From Capnocytophaga canis (GTDB lineage Bacteria > Bacteroidota > Bacteroidia > Flavobacteriales > Flavobacteriaceae), in NCBI RefSeq assembly GCF_000827555.1, contig NZ_CDOI01000090.1, forward strand, positions 26,454 through 90,453: 64,000 nt of DNA, in the 5' to 3' direction. Below, one piece after another: positions 46,660-56,400 of this stretch (position 1 is its first letter; every line of letters begins with the position of its first letter). Made by a program: the position numbers and the translations under genes. The notes under the pieces are model-generated. The model ran no database searches, was not told where the DNA came from, and saw only the letters and a list, made by a program, of their open reading frames with translations.

Positions 46660-46717
46660 TTCAATAAACACTCTCTTCCATAATCCCCTTCGTTAGGGAA
46701 TCTCGTAAAGTGAGTCA

Positions 46718-46725
46718 CAAAGGTA
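46718..46725 (-). promoter_or_regulatory. -7 box (TACCTTTG) of the FabH-like gene
   Basis: A TAnnTTTG element on the minus strand, 59 bp before the start. The gap 46672-47035 holds this box and the divergent M16 promoter, nothing else I recognise. Confidence 0.5.
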
Positions 46726-46906
46726 CTCATTAAATAAAAGCAACATTATTTTTTTAACGAAATTTATGAACTCTGAACAAATACCTCCACGAATGTTCAT
46801 AGATAGCCATGTCTGTGAATCATTTTATATCAAATACTATCGTATATGAACCCCGTTGATATTTAAAATCAATTTTATATATTCCTGATAAAAACGATTC
46901 AAAACA

Positions 46907-46938
46907 TTGTGTTTCTGTATGTTATATATTTATCTTTG
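46907..46938 (+). promoter_or_regulatory. Promoter of the M16 peptidase gene
   Basis: TTG (46907-46909), 21 nt, then TATCTTTG (46931-46938). A second box TAGCTTTG (47001-47008) lies nearer the gene without a good -33. Confidence 0.6.
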
Positions 46939-47035
46939 TCACTTAACATGTTGTATTTAAAAATATTAGACAAAACATATAATATTCTTAAAAAATATTG
47001 TAGCTTTGCTATTTTAATTTTAACATATTAATTTT

Positions 47036-49879
47036 ATGAAAATCATAAGAGGTTTAGCAGTAGCTTTATTGCTTCCTGCTTTGTTGCAAACCACTATGGC
47101 AACAACCAAATTGGAAGAGCAGCATATTTCGGTGAAAGATTCCGTTTCTTTCAAAAAGCCACTTCCTTTTGATAATGAAGTGAAGGTAGGGAAATTACCT
47201 AATGGATTCCAGTATTTTATCCGTAAGAATGTTGAGCCTAAGAATCGTGTTACGATGTATTTGGCTGTGAAAGTAGGCTCGATTTTAGAAACTGAATCGC
47301 AATTAGGATTAGCTCACTTTTTGGAACATATGAACTTCAATGGCTTGAAGCATTTCCCTAAGAATGAATTGGTAAACTATTTGCAAAAAGTAGGAGTACG
47401 TTTTGGAAGCGATTTGAACGCTTACACAGGTTTTGACCAAACGGTTTATCAATTGCCCATTCCTTCGGATGACCCCGAAATATTGAAGAATGGATTGCAA
47501 GTGATGCGTGATTGGGCTCAAGACGCACTACTTACTGCTGAGGAAATTGACAAAGAAAGAGGTGTAGTACTGGAGGAAATGCGTGGAGGTCGCGGAGCGA
47601 TGCAACGTATGCGCGATAAATTCTTCCCATTGATGTTTAATAACTCTCGTTACGCCAACCGTTTGCCAATTGGAACTGAACCTATTATCACTAATTTCCC
47701 ATATGAGGAGTTGCGCAAGTTTCATAGAGATTGGTATCGTCCTGATTTGCAGTCTATAATAATTGTGGGAGATATTGATGTAAACCAAATAGAGAATGAG
47801 GTAAAACGGCTGTTTTCGGATATGAAAGTACATCCTAATGCTCCAAAACGAGAAGAATATCAGGTGCCTTTCTTGAACAAAAATCAGTTCTTAACGGTTA
47901 CCGACCCTGAAATGACTGCAATAGTTACTCAGATGTTTATCAAACATCCGAAGACTAATATCAAAACTGAGGGAGATTACCGTAAATCATTATTAAAAGC
48001 GGTTTATAGCCGAATGATTAATAATCGTTTGAGTGAACTTCGCCAAAGTGCTAATCCACCGTTTTTATCGGGAACAATTTCTATTAGTGACTTCTTGGCA
48101 AATATGCAAACCTTCGGAGCTTCGATGGTTAGTAAACCAAATGAATATGAAGTTGGGTTTAAAGCTATTCTTCGTGAGTTGGAGCGTGTGCAACGTTTTG
48201 GTTTTACGCAGACTGAGCTTGACCGTGCCATCGCTTCTATCAGCAAAGGTAACGAAACAGCGTATATTGAGCGAGATAAAAAGAAATCCGATGAGTACGT
48301 AAACCGTTATTTGAACTATTTCTTGGAGGACGCTCCTGCGTTAAGCAATGAGGATTCATATAACATTACCAAGAGATTGTTACCAACATTAACATTGAAA
48401 GAAGTTGTTGCTTTAACAAAAGAATATTATACGGATGTAAATCGCGACATTATCATTTTGGCTCCTGATAGCCAAAAAAATTCGCTCCCAACAGAAGCTC
48501 AAATTAATCAATGGATTGCTGAGGTTGAGGCAGAGAAGGTAACTGCATATGAGGATAAAGTTTCTGATTTACCATTATTAGCAAAACAACCTGTTAAAGG
48601 AAGTATCGTAGCAGAGAAGAACTTGACAAAAGTTGCCGCTAAGGAATTGACTTTGAGTAACGGAGTTAAAGTAGTATTGAAACCAACAACTTTCAAAAAC
48701 GACCAGATTCTCATCAATGCGTTTAGTCCAGGGGGAACCAACATGTATGCTGATAAAGACTACCATTCAAGCAGTTACGCTAGTAGCTTAGTAGGACAAA
48801 GTGGTGTTGGTCAAATGAACGCTATTGAACTCAAAAAATATTTGACAGGTAAAAATGTGCATGTAGGAACTTATATTGGTGAGCGAGAGGAAGGCGTTTC
48901 AGCTTTCTCTGACAAAGAAGGATTGAAAACAACTTTTGAGCTTATTTATGGGTATTTCACTGAGCCTCGTATTGATGAAGACATTTTCCAAGGAACGTTA
49001 GCAAATGTCATTTCAGGGATGTCTAACAGAGAAAATGATCCTAATTTTGTTTTCAGACGTGACATCACTAATAAGCTCTACAAAGGAAATATTCGCCGTG
49101 TACCTAATACGGAGGAAGATATTAAATCAATCTCCAAAGACAGAGCCTTGAATATCTACAAAGACCGTTTTGCAGATGCTTCCGATTTTGTGTTTGTTAT
49201 CGTAGGTTCGTTCGATGAGAAGGATATCCGTCCGTTGTTGGAAGAATATATTGCCTCATTACCAAGTTTAAAACGTAATGAAAAAACACCAGATTTAGGC
49301 ATCTATGAGCCTAAAAAAGGATTTAACTTAGTTACTAATAAAGGTAAAGAAGAGAAAGCTTTAGCAAATTTGAGATACTACGGTGATTTCAAATACGATG
49401 TGCAAGAAGTGTTGAATATGCAAGCTCTTCAAAGTGTTTTGACCATAAAACTTATAGAACGACTACGCGAAGATGAAGGAGGAGTGTATGGAACAGGAGC
49501 TCGTATCAATACATCTAAATATCCAAAAGGACGTTATAACGTGTCAATCACCATTGGGACAGGTACTGAAAAATATCGTCACTTAATCAACTTAGCATTG
49601 GAAGAGGTTGAGAAAATCAAGAAAAATGGACCTTCACAAGCTGATTTGGATAAATTCAAAATAGAAGTACAACGCCAAAATGAGCTTATGGTAAAAGAAA
49701 ACGGTTTTTGGCAAGGGCTTTTGTCGGGAGCGTATCGCAACCAGCAACCCATAGAAACTCCAGAAGAAATATTGAAACGTTTGGATAAAGTCAATATAAA
49801 ATCGGTTCAAAAAGTAGCTCAAAAGTACTTGAAAAAAGACCAATTATTTGAGTTTATATTACTTCCAGATGCGAAATAA
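47036..49879 (+). CDS. M16-family zinc metallopeptidase (pitrilysin/insulinase type)
   Basis: A 947-residue exported protease with a signal peptide (about 1-22). The inverted zinc motif H94-F-L-E97-H98 is intact, with the distal Glu in the helix EEIDKERGVVLEEM. Two M16 halves follow, the second inactive (ELTLSNGVKVVLKPT onward). Such double-length enzymes form a clamshell that degrades peptides, here probably in the periplasm or outer envelope. It is a single gene with its own promoter and a terminator behind it. Confidence 0.93.
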   Translation: MKIIRGLAVALLLPALLQTTMATTKLEEQHISVKDSVSFKKPLPFDNEVKVGKLPNGFQYFIRKNVEPKNRVTMYLAVKVGSILETESQLGLAHFLEHMNFNGLKHFPKNELVNYLQKVGVRFGSDLNAYTGFDQTVYQLPIPSDDPEILKNGLQVMRDWAQDALLTAEEIDKERGVVLEEMRGGRGAMQRMRDKFFPLMFNNSRYANRLPIGTEPIITNFPYEELRKFHRDWYRPDLQSIIIVGDIDVNQIENEVKRLFSDMKVHPNAPKREEYQVPFLNKNQFLTVTDPEMTAIVTQMFIKHPKTNIKTEGDYRKSLLKAVYSRMINNRLSELRQSANPPFLSGTISISDFLANMQTFGASMVSKPNEYEVGFKAILRELERVQRFGFTQTELDRAIASISKGNETAYIERDKKKSDEYVNRYLNYFLEDAPALSNEDSYNITKRLLPTLTLKEVVALTKEYYTDVNRDIIILAPDSQKNSLPTEAQINQWIAEVEAEKVTAYEDKVSDLPLLAKQPVKGSIVAEKNLTKVAAKELTLSNGVKVVLKPTTFKNDQILINAFSPGGTNMYADKDYHSSSYASSLVGQSGVGQMNAIELKKYLTGKNVHVGTYIGEREEGVSAFSDKEGLKTTFELIYGYFTEPRIDEDIFQGTLANVISGMSNRENDPNFVFRRDITNKLYKGNIRRVPNTEEDIKSISKDRALNIYKDRFADASDFVFVIVGSFDEKDIRPLLEEYIASLPSLKRNEKTPDLGIYEPKKGFNLVTNKGKEEKALANLRYYGDFKYDVQEVLNMQALQSVLTIKLIERLREDEGGVYGTGARINTSKYPKGRYNVSITIGTGTEKYRHLINLALEEVEKIKKNGPSQADLDKFKIEVQRQNELMVKENGFWQGLLSGAYRNQQPIETPEEILKRLDKVNIKSVQKVAQKYLKKDQLFEFILLPDAK

Positions 49880-49900
49880 TCGCTTTTGAGAAATAGGAAG

Positions 49901-49938
49901 AGGCTATCTGATAAGATTTTCAGGTAGCCTTTCTTGTT
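49901..49938 (+). terminator. Intrinsic terminator after the M16 gene
   Basis: A 10-bp stem with one G-T pair (49901-49910 with 49921-49930), a 10-nt loop and a T-rich tail. The arm sequence resembles the ftsZ-folE terminator (GGCTA.C/GGTAGCC), perhaps by shared origin. Confidence 0.75.
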
Positions 49939-50005
49939 TCCTAAAAAATCATTTGCATACCTTTCAAAAAAACATTATCTTTGGCTTCATCTAAAATAAT
50001 ACTCA

Positions 50006-50404
50006 ATGAAACCAAAAATACCAGTTTTAGGAATTGTAATCACCGTATTGATTTTTATCTCGGTGATGATGTTTGGATTACCAGTTTACAACGTGTGGCA
50101 ACAAGAAATGGCTGGTAAGGCTGAAATGGCAAAAGCCGAACAAAACCGAAAAATCCTTATTGAAGAAGCCAAAGCTCGATTGGAAGCCGAAAAACTTAAC
50201 GCTCAGGCCGAAATTGAGAGAGCAAGAGGTATGGCAGAAGCAATGAAAATCGAAAACGGAACGCTCAATTCGGTCTATAATCAGTATTTATTTATCCGAA
50301 CGCTCGAAAAGTTGGCAGACAAAGGCAATCTTCCGCAGATTATTTACATGCCTTCCGAAGGATTAGTTCCCGTGATGGATGTTTCTAAAAACAAAACAGA
50401 ATAA
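50006..50404 (+). CDS. Small membrane protein with stomatin/prohibitin-like coiled coil
   Basis: A 132-residue protein. One membrane helix (about 8-28) is followed by an Ala/Glu/Lys-rich coiled coil (KAEMAKAEQNRKILIEEAKARLEAE) and RGMAEAMKIENG, as in the C-terminal half of SPFH/stomatin proteins. The end LPQIIYMPSEGLVPVMDV also fits that region. The SPFH domain proper is missing, so this is a mini-version. It may assemble membrane platforms or be a remnant. The function is unknown. Confidence 0.65.
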   Translation: MKPKIPVLGIVITVLIFISVMMFGLPVYNVWQQEMAGKAEMAKAEQNRKILIEEAKARLEAEKLNAQAEIERARGMAEAMKIENGTLNSVYNQYLFIRTLEKLADKGNLPQIIYMPSEGLVPVMDVSKNKTE

Positions 50405-50435
50405 GGCATCAATCAGGCAAAACAATGCCACAACT

Positions 50436-50594
50436 AAATAGTTAAACCTCTGTTTGCGTTGTTTAGGTGGATAACTATTTAGTGATGATTACCTAAGGAT
50501 TGCAGAAAAACGCAATCATTTAGTTAAAGGTTTCTTCCGAAAGAAGATATAAATCACTTTTTAGTAGGAGGCTTCCGCAAGATGAAGCTACTAA
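50436..50594. repeat. Cluster of hairpins upstream of the DUF6261 gene
   Basis: Three clear hairpins and one short one stand in a row: AAATAGTTA/TAACTATTT (50436-50444 with 50472-50480, inner ACCT/AGGT), GATTGC/GCAATC (50498-50503 with 50512-50517), TTCTT/AAGAA (50532-50545, 4-nt loop), and TTAGTAG/CTACTAA (50561-50567 with 50588-50594, inner CTTC/GAAG). They fill the 233-bp gap and end about 44 bp before the next start. They could be a structured leader or a decayed repeat element. Confidence 0.6.
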
Positions 50595-50637
50595 TGACTA
50601 AAAAATCATACGCTGAATTACTCAAAATTTATATACA

Positions 50638-51330
50638 ATGAAACGATTATTAACAATAGTACGTGTTTCCGAATTGGCTGATATAGCTCATCGTTTGGTG
50701 GGGCTTTTTCATCAGGAAAATGAATTACAAACAGATGCTTTTTTGAAAAATCTGTTTGAGAAAATTGACACACAGGCTACGGCACTTTCGGTGGCTATCA
50801 AAAAAGAAGTTGCCGTTTCCAAGTTGGAAGAAGCGGACAATCTGCGTGACGAAACGATTATGAATTTAAGCAACATATTGCTGGGTTATCGCTCGATGCG
50901 TTCGCCTGAAATCCGTGAAAGTGCTGAAAAACTATATGCTGTTTTTGACCGTTACGGAACGAAAATTACACGTGAAAACTACTCGAGCGAATCGGCACAT
51001 ATCGAATCGCTTTTACGAGATTTTTCTGCTACCGAGTTGCAAGAAGCTATCGGAAAACTTTTGGGAGTATCCGATACGATAGAAGAGCTTCGCACTCGTC
51101 AGACGGCTTTCCATACCGAGCGAATGGCATATGAAAAGTCCGTTTCCGAACAAGAATTCGACGAGTCGGCAACAGCTCTGAAAAAACCTTTATTGGGGCT
51201 TATCAATACAAAATTGATTAGTTATTTGGCTGCTTTACAGGAAGAAAGTACTTACGCTAACTTCGCAAAGGTGGTTTCACAAGTAATTGATGATGCCAAT
51301 GCAACCATCAATCGCCGAGGGAAGAAGTAA
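50638..51330 (+). CDS. DUF6261 family protein
   Basis: A 230-residue soluble, all-alpha protein. The pattern (RVSELADIAHRLVGLF near the start; LSNILLGYRSMRSPEIRESAEKLYAVFDRYG; LISYLAALQEESTYANFAKVV near the end) matches a Bacteroidota family of unknown function that I know as DUF6261. There is no signal peptide and no catalytic motif. Multiple copies per genome are common in the phylum. It is preceded by a run of hairpins and followed by the restriction-modification pair. Confidence 0.75.
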   Translation: MKRLLTIVRVSELADIAHRLVGLFHQENELQTDAFLKNLFEKIDTQATALSVAIKKEVAVSKLEEADNLRDETIMNLSNILLGYRSMRSPEIRESAEKLYAVFDRYGTKITRENYSSESAHIESLLRDFSATELQEAIGKLLGVSDTIEELRTRQTAFHTERMAYEKSVSEQEFDESATALKKPLLGLINTKLISYLAALQEESTYANFAKVVSQVIDDANATINRRGKK

Positions 51331-51368
51331 ATAAAAAATCATAGTTTTCTGTTAGTAAATATACTGAG

Positions 51369-52754
51369 GTGAAAGTGTTGACGAAAGAATATATAAGAGA
51401 AATAAAATTAGATAATGCAGGTGGCTTAGAGCAGCTTGTCCATCGTAATTTGAATAATAGTGGGAATATTATTTTTATTCTTGAAAATTTAGGGAAATTA
51501 CCTGTTTCATTTGATTATCATTGGCTTGTGGACTTAATAAATTATGACAATGAACAGGTGCGTTTTTGGGTGGTTAAGAATTTAGGAAAATTAAAATCTG
51601 AGAATATTATTACTCACTTGGAAAACATTTCTAAAAATGATAAAAGTACGTTGGTTCGTAGAGAAGCTATTTCTTCTATAGGGAGACTTCGTGATGAGAA
51701 AAATCAACAAGTATTACTTGGAAATCTGTTAGATGAAGATCCGAAAATTGTAAGTCAAGCTATTCGTGGATTGCTCGTCTTTAAAGGAGATAAAAAAATT
51801 GATATTGCACTAAAAGAGCTAATAAATCACGAAAATGAAATGGTTAGAAGTGTGATTTATAAGGAATATTTTGCACAAGAGAAGAAGAAAAAATCCATTC
51901 TGCCTCACCCAGAAACGTATTCTTTTTTAAAAAATGTAGTTGTAAACGGTGATGTTCGAGATGTATTGAAAAATGTCCCAGATGAGAGCATTCATCTTAC
52001 ATTTACTTCTCCTCCTTACTATAATGCTCGTGATTATTCCATTTATCCCAGTTATGATGCGTATTTACATTTTTTAGAGGAAGTTTTCCAAGAAACCTAT
52101 CGAGTTACCAAAGAAGGCAGATTTCTTATTGTGAATACCTCTCCGGTAATTGTTCCTCGTATTAGTAGAGCTCATTCTAGTAAGAGATATCCAATTCCTT
52201 TTGATATTCATCACTTTTTAGTACAAATGGGTTGGGAATTTATTGATGATATTATTTGGCAGAAACCAGAGTATAGTGTTAAAAATAGAATTGGTGGATT
52301 CCAACAACATCGAAAGCCATTGGCATATAAACCAAATACAACAACTGAATATTTAATGGTTTATAGAAAGCAGACAGAAAAGCTGATTGATTGGAATATT
52401 AAGCAATATTCAAAGGAAATTGTAGAAGAAAGTAAGGTGGCTGATGGATTTGAAACTACCAATGTTTGGCAAATTCACCCTAAATCTGATAAAATTCATT
52501 CGGCAATTTTTCCAGTAGATTTGTGTAAAAGGGTTGTAGAATATTATTCTTTTAAAGGAGATTTAATTTTTGACCCTTTCGGAGGAAGTGGAACATTAGG
52601 GCGAACGGCAAAAAGTTTAGGGCGTAATTTTTTCCTTACAGAAAAAGAACCAAAGTATTTTGAGTATATGAAAACTTTTCAGAAAAAAGATATCTTTCAA
52701 AACCACTCGACGAAGTTTTTTACGCTAGACGAATTTAAAAAATCTATTCTATGA
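51369..52754 (+). CDS. DNA methyltransferase (N4-cytosine/N6-adenine type) with N-terminal HEAT-like repeats
   Basis: A 461-residue type II methylase. Residues about 20-175 are HEAT/armadillo-like helical repeats (KNLGKLKSENIITHLENISKN; SSIGRLRDEKNQQVLLGNLLDEDPK), unusual for a methylase. The catalytic motif T213-SPPY comes before the SAM site D402-PFGGSGT, the beta-class order, and TSPPY favours N4-cytosine. Translation starts at GTG 51369. The stop overlaps the next gene start by 4 bp (ATGA), so the endonuclease is translationally coupled. Together they form a restriction-modification system probably of the CfrBI kind. Confidence 0.88.
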   Translation: MKVLTKEYIREIKLDNAGGLEQLVHRNLNNSGNIIFILENLGKLPVSFDYHWLVDLINYDNEQVRFWVVKNLGKLKSENIITHLENISKNDKSTLVRREAISSIGRLRDEKNQQVLLGNLLDEDPKIVSQAIRGLLVFKGDKKIDIALKELINHENEMVRSVIYKEYFAQEKKKKSILPHPETYSFLKNVVVNGDVRDVLKNVPDESIHLTFTSPPYYNARDYSIYPSYDAYLHFLEEVFQETYRVTKEGRFLIVNTSPVIVPRISRAHSSKRYPIPFDIHHFLVQMGWEFIDDIIWQKPEYSVKNRIGGFQQHRKPLAYKPNTTTEYLMVYRKQTEKLIDWNIKQYSKEIVEESKVADGFETTNVWQIHPKSDKIHSAIFPVDLCKRVVEYYSFKGDLIFDPFGGSGTLGRTAKSLGRNFFLTEKEPKYFEYMKTFQKKDIFQNHSTKFFTLDEFKKSIL

Positions 52755-53665
52755 CGCTTACAGACCAAATAGTAAAAAATATAATTACAAGAGTTATAAA
52801 ATCCGAGGACTATCGGATAGAAATAGTAAACCTTATCAACGCTGAGTTTTTGCAGTTTTCTGTTGACTTCTTTAAAAAAATAGTAACAGCAAAACTTAAT
52901 TCAGAAGATATTACCATAGATTGGTATAAGAGGTATTTTATGTCAGAAGGTTTATCTTCTGAAGATATAGCAATAAACTCAGGATTGAATAAGAAAACCA
53001 TAAGTAATATGTATGGTTCAGCTACTCGTACAATTGTTATTGAAGCCTCTAATGAACATTTTGAATCATTATATCAAAGTATTCAAACTTTGGTAGAAAT
53101 CGAAAAAGAAATTGACTTAGTTTTGACTATTAAGTTGAAAGGAGTTAGCGTTGATTTAAATGTAAGTGAAAGTTTGGTCGTTATCAATACTTTGGCAGTA
53201 AAACGAGCTGCATTAAGGGGAGGACTTTGGAGTACTGCCGGAAAAAGCGTAGAAAAATACTTAATGCTTACCTTGTGTAAATTATATCAAGTTCCTGAAA
53301 GTAATTATGATGCTAAACATTTTGTAAAGGATAAAGGTAAAAAAGTGGATAGAGAAATTGATTTTTATCTTCTTGAAAGGGATAATAAGTATTTGTGTGA
53401 AGTTAAACTTATGGGTAAGGGCAATCCTGAAAGTGCAGATGCTATTATTGCAAGAAGTACAAATATTTTTGTCGCAGATACTTTATCTCAACAAAATAAA
53501 AATCAATGTGATGAATTAGGAATTCATTGGATAGCTTTACGTGATGCTAATGGATTTAGAAAATTTAAATCAATATTAGAAAAATTGCAAATTCCTTATA
53601 ATGATTACAAAGGAAATTTAGATGAAGATTTACCAAATATACTAAACACTTTATTTAATAATTAA
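52751..53665 (+). CDS. Type II restriction endonuclease, CfrBI-like
   Basis: A 304-residue protein. The C-terminal half carries a PD-(D/E)xK nuclease core: Asp204 in REIDFYL and Glu217-Val-Lys219 in CEVKLMGKGNPESADA. The block GGLWSTAGKSVEKYL and the GNPESAD stretch resemble the CfrBI family, whose prototype cuts CCWWGG. The N-terminus contains an HTH-like stretch (LSSEDIAINSGLNKKTISNMYG). It is coupled to the methylase by ATGA. The family call is from memory, and the site specificity is unproven. Confidence 0.8.
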   Translation: MTLTDQIVKNIITRVIKSEDYRIEIVNLINAEFLQFSVDFFKKIVTAKLNSEDITIDWYKRYFMSEGLSSEDIAINSGLNKKTISNMYGSATRTIVIEASNEHFESLYQSIQTLVEIEKEIDLVLTIKLKGVSVDLNVSESLVVINTLAVKRAALRGGLWSTAGKSVEKYLMLTLCKLYQVPESNYDAKHFVKDKGKKVDREIDFYLLERDNKYLCEVKLMGKGNPESADAIIARSTNIFVADTLSQQNKNQCDELGIHWIALRDANGFRKFKSILEKLQIPYNDYKGNLDEDLPNILNTLFNN

Positions 53666-53666
53666 A

Positions 53667-55847
53667 ATGAAATACGTAAAACTTTTATTACTATTTTGCT
53701 CGGTTTCGCTTTATGCACAACAGGGCGGAATGTGGATTCCTTCGCTTTTGGAGGGAATGAATGAAAAAGAAATGAAATCGCTGGGAATGAGAATGTCTGT
53801 TTCTGATATTTATTCCGTGAATAAATCAAGTTTGAAAGATGCCGTGCCACATTTTAACAATGGATGTACCTCTGAAATGATTTCCGCACAAGGGCTACTA
53901 TTGACGAACCATCACTGTGGATATGGACAAATACAATCACATTCAACTCTTAAAAACGATTATCTTGCGGATGGATTTTGGGCAATGAGCAAGTCAGAAG
54001 AACTTCCCAACCTAGGAACAGTTGCTACGTTTATCATTCGTATTGAAGATGTTACTGAGAAAATATTGAAAGGAATTGAAAATGTTTCTTCTGAAACTGA
54101 GAAATCTAATGTTATTGAAAAAAACACCGCTGAATTGGTGAAAACGTCACCCAAAGAGGCGTGGCAGGAAAATCGCGTACGGGCATTTTACAACGGAAAT
54201 CAATATATTTTGTTCGTGGTAGAAAACTTTAAAGATGTGCGTTTGGTGGGAGCTCCGCCGTCTTCTATCGGAAAGTTTGGTTCTGATACCGATAATTGGC
54301 TATATCCCCGACATACAGGCGATTTTGCACTGTTCCGTATCTATGCCGATAAAAATAATCGTCCCGCGGAATATTCTAAAGACAATGTGCCGTACAGACC
54401 TAAACACTTCTTCCCAATTTCGTTGGACGGCATTTCTGAGGATGATTTTACCATGGTTTTCGGTTACCCAGGGCGTACGCAGGAGTATTTACCGTCGGTT
54501 GCTGTGGAACAAATCATCAATGTGGTGAATCCTGCTCGTATTGGAATTCGTGATGTGGTGCTGAAAGTACAAGACGGGTATATGCGTAAAGACCAAGCCA
54601 TTAAGATTAAATATGCTTCTAAATACGCACGAGTGGCAAACTATTGGAAAAAATGGATTGGCGAGAGCCAAGGTCTGAAAAAATCAAACGCCGTTGCTAT
54701 AAAACAACAACAAGAGGCTATTTTTGTAAAAAACATCGAAAAAGATAAAAAAACAGAAGAATATGGAGCTATTTTGCCTGAATTCTCTAAAAAATATAAA
54801 GCATTTGAACCTTATTCATTGTCAAATGAATTGTTTAATGAGTTGATGCTGAGAAATATAGATTTCTTAACCAATGGATATCGTATGTATCAACTACAGC
54901 TGATTTTAGAAAAAAGAGGGCAACAGTCTTTTAATGATAGAAAGAAAAATCTGTTAGAAACATTCAAAAATGTATTCAAAGACTACGAAAAAGTGGTAGA
55001 CAGAGATGTTTTTGAAAAAGCCATCGTTTTCTATGCTGAAAATATGCCAAAGCAGTTTTTGGTAGAGAACCTACGTTCCTTTGACTCTAAAAAACTAGCG
55101 GATGAGCTTTATGGAAATTCATTTTTGGCATCTTATGAGGAAATTGAGAAAGTACTTTCGCTTTCACCACAAGATTTTGCCCAAAAGCTCAAAGATGATA
55201 AAGGAATGCAGTTTGTAACGCTTATGGCGGAAAATTATGTGAATAATGTATTACCTACTTACCAAAAATTGGATGCAGAAATTCAAGCCTTACAGCGTAC
55301 GTATATGAAAGCCATTTTGGAGTTTTCAAAGCCTGAGGATAGAATTTTCCCTGATGCAAATAGTACATTGCGTGTTACTTACGGAAAAGTAAAAGGATAT
55401 GCCCCTGCCGATGCGGTATATTATAGCCCTGTAACTTATTTGGAAGGTGTGATGGAAAAATACGTTCCGAACGATTACGAATTTGATGTTCCGCAGAAAT
55501 TACGTGACTTATATGAGAAGAAAGATTTTGGAGCTTACGCAGACAAGAACGGAAAAATGCCTGTTTGCTTCATCGCTACCAATCATACCACAGGTGGAAA
55601 TTCGGGAAGTCCTGCTATTGATGCACACGGAAATCTCATCGGGCTTAATTTCGACCGCGTTTGGGAAGGTACAATGAGCGATATTCATTACGACCCTGAA
55701 ATCTGTCGTAATATTATGGTGGATATTCGTTATGTTCTATTCATCATCGATAAATATGCAGGAGCAAAACACCTCATTGACGAGATGAGATTGGTGCATC
55801 CGAAGAAAAATACTTCTTCTAAGAAATCAAAGAAAAAACGTAAGTAA
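53667..55847 (+). CDS. dpp11: S46-family dipeptidyl peptidase, DPP11-like (Asp/Glu-specific)
   Basis: A 726-residue exported serine peptidase with a signal peptide (about 1-17). The catalytic His is in TNHHCGYG (His82/83) and the Ser is Ser646 in GGNSGSP. The residue 18 after the Ser sets S1 preference in this family: Arg664 here matches Arg673 of Porphyromonas DPP11, whereas DPP7 has Gly. It should thus remove dipeptides ending in Asp or Glu, for amino-acid use. The gene starts 1 bp after the endonuclease stop, so the restriction genes were inserted tightly before it. The C-terminus is a Lys-rich tail. Confidence 0.93.
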   Translation: MKYVKLLLLFCSVSLYAQQGGMWIPSLLEGMNEKEMKSLGMRMSVSDIYSVNKSSLKDAVPHFNNGCTSEMISAQGLLLTNHHCGYGQIQSHSTLKNDYLADGFWAMSKSEELPNLGTVATFIIRIEDVTEKILKGIENVSSETEKSNVIEKNTAELVKTSPKEAWQENRVRAFYNGNQYILFVVENFKDVRLVGAPPSSIGKFGSDTDNWLYPRHTGDFALFRIYADKNNRPAEYSKDNVPYRPKHFFPISLDGISEDDFTMVFGYPGRTQEYLPSVAVEQIINVVNPARIGIRDVVLKVQDGYMRKDQAIKIKYASKYARVANYWKKWIGESQGLKKSNAVAIKQQQEAIFVKNIEKDKKTEEYGAILPEFSKKYKAFEPYSLSNELFNELMLRNIDFLTNGYRMYQLQLILEKRGQQSFNDRKKNLLETFKNVFKDYEKVVDRDVFEKAIVFYAENMPKQFLVENLRSFDSKKLADELYGNSFLASYEEIEKVLSLSPQDFAQKLKDDKGMQFVTLMAENYVNNVLPTYQKLDAEIQALQRTYMKAILEFSKPEDRIFPDANSTLRVTYGKVKGYAPADAVYYSPVTYLEGVMEKYVPNDYEFDVPQKLRDLYEKKDFGAYADKNGKMPVCFIATNHTTGGNSGSPAIDAHGNLIGLNFDRVWEGTMSDIHYDPEICRNIMVDIRYVLFIIDKYAGAKHLIDEMRLVHPKKNTSSKKSKKKRK

Positions 55848-55897
55848 AATGTTTTTGATGGTATTATAAGTGTGAAATCCGTAAAAATGAGAGTTCT

Positions 55898-56392
55898 ATG
55901 AAATCAGATAGTTTATATTTTGAAAAACAGAGATTTACTCCTATTTGGGTAAGTATTCTACTTTTGATACTGTGGTTTTATTTTGCTATTAGAGCATACC
56001 AACAAATATTTCTTCACAAGCCTTTTGGAGATTCTCCAATGTCAAATATGGGTTTGATTTTGTTTAACCTCATTCTGCTAGTGATTATTTCGGTTTTGCT
56101 TGTTCTTAAGCTAAAATTAACAATAACGCCAGAGGCTATTCAAGTACAATTTCATCCGATATACACGAGGAAAGTTCCTTTAAAGAATATCAGAAAAATA
56201 GAAATTATTGATTATAAAATGATAAGTTCAGGTATCAGAATCAGTCTAAAATATGGAACCGTGTATAGAGTCAGGGGAAATAAAGGACTATTTATAACAT
56301 TAAAAAATGGAGAAACCCTTCTAATAGGTATTCAGAATGAAGAAACTCTTTCTCAAAATGAGATTTTAAATACATATTTAGTTGCTAATTAA
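55898..56392 (+). CDS. Two-helix membrane protein with PH-like domain
   Basis: A 164-residue protein. Two membrane helices lie at about 15-35 and 50-70. The remaining beta-rich part (LTITPEAIQVQFHPIYTRKVPLKNIRKIEI; GLFITLKNGETLLIGI) resembles the small bacterial PH/YdbS-like domains. The function is not known. It follows dpp11 by 50 bp on the same strand and may share its transcript. A terminator ends the unit. Confidence 0.65.
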   Translation: MKSDSLYFEKQRFTPIWVSILLLILWFYFAIRAYQQIFLHKPFGDSPMSNMGLILFNLILLVIISVLLVLKLKLTITPEAIQVQFHPIYTRKVPLKNIRKIEIIDYKMISSGIRISLKYGTVYRVRGNKGLFITLKNGETLLIGIQNEETLSQNEILNTYLVAN

Positions 56393-56400
56393 GGAATATT

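Noticed and set aside
50436..50594. CRISPR-like array
   Set aside because: The hairpins differ in sequence and there is no regular repeat-spacer pattern or cas gene nearby.
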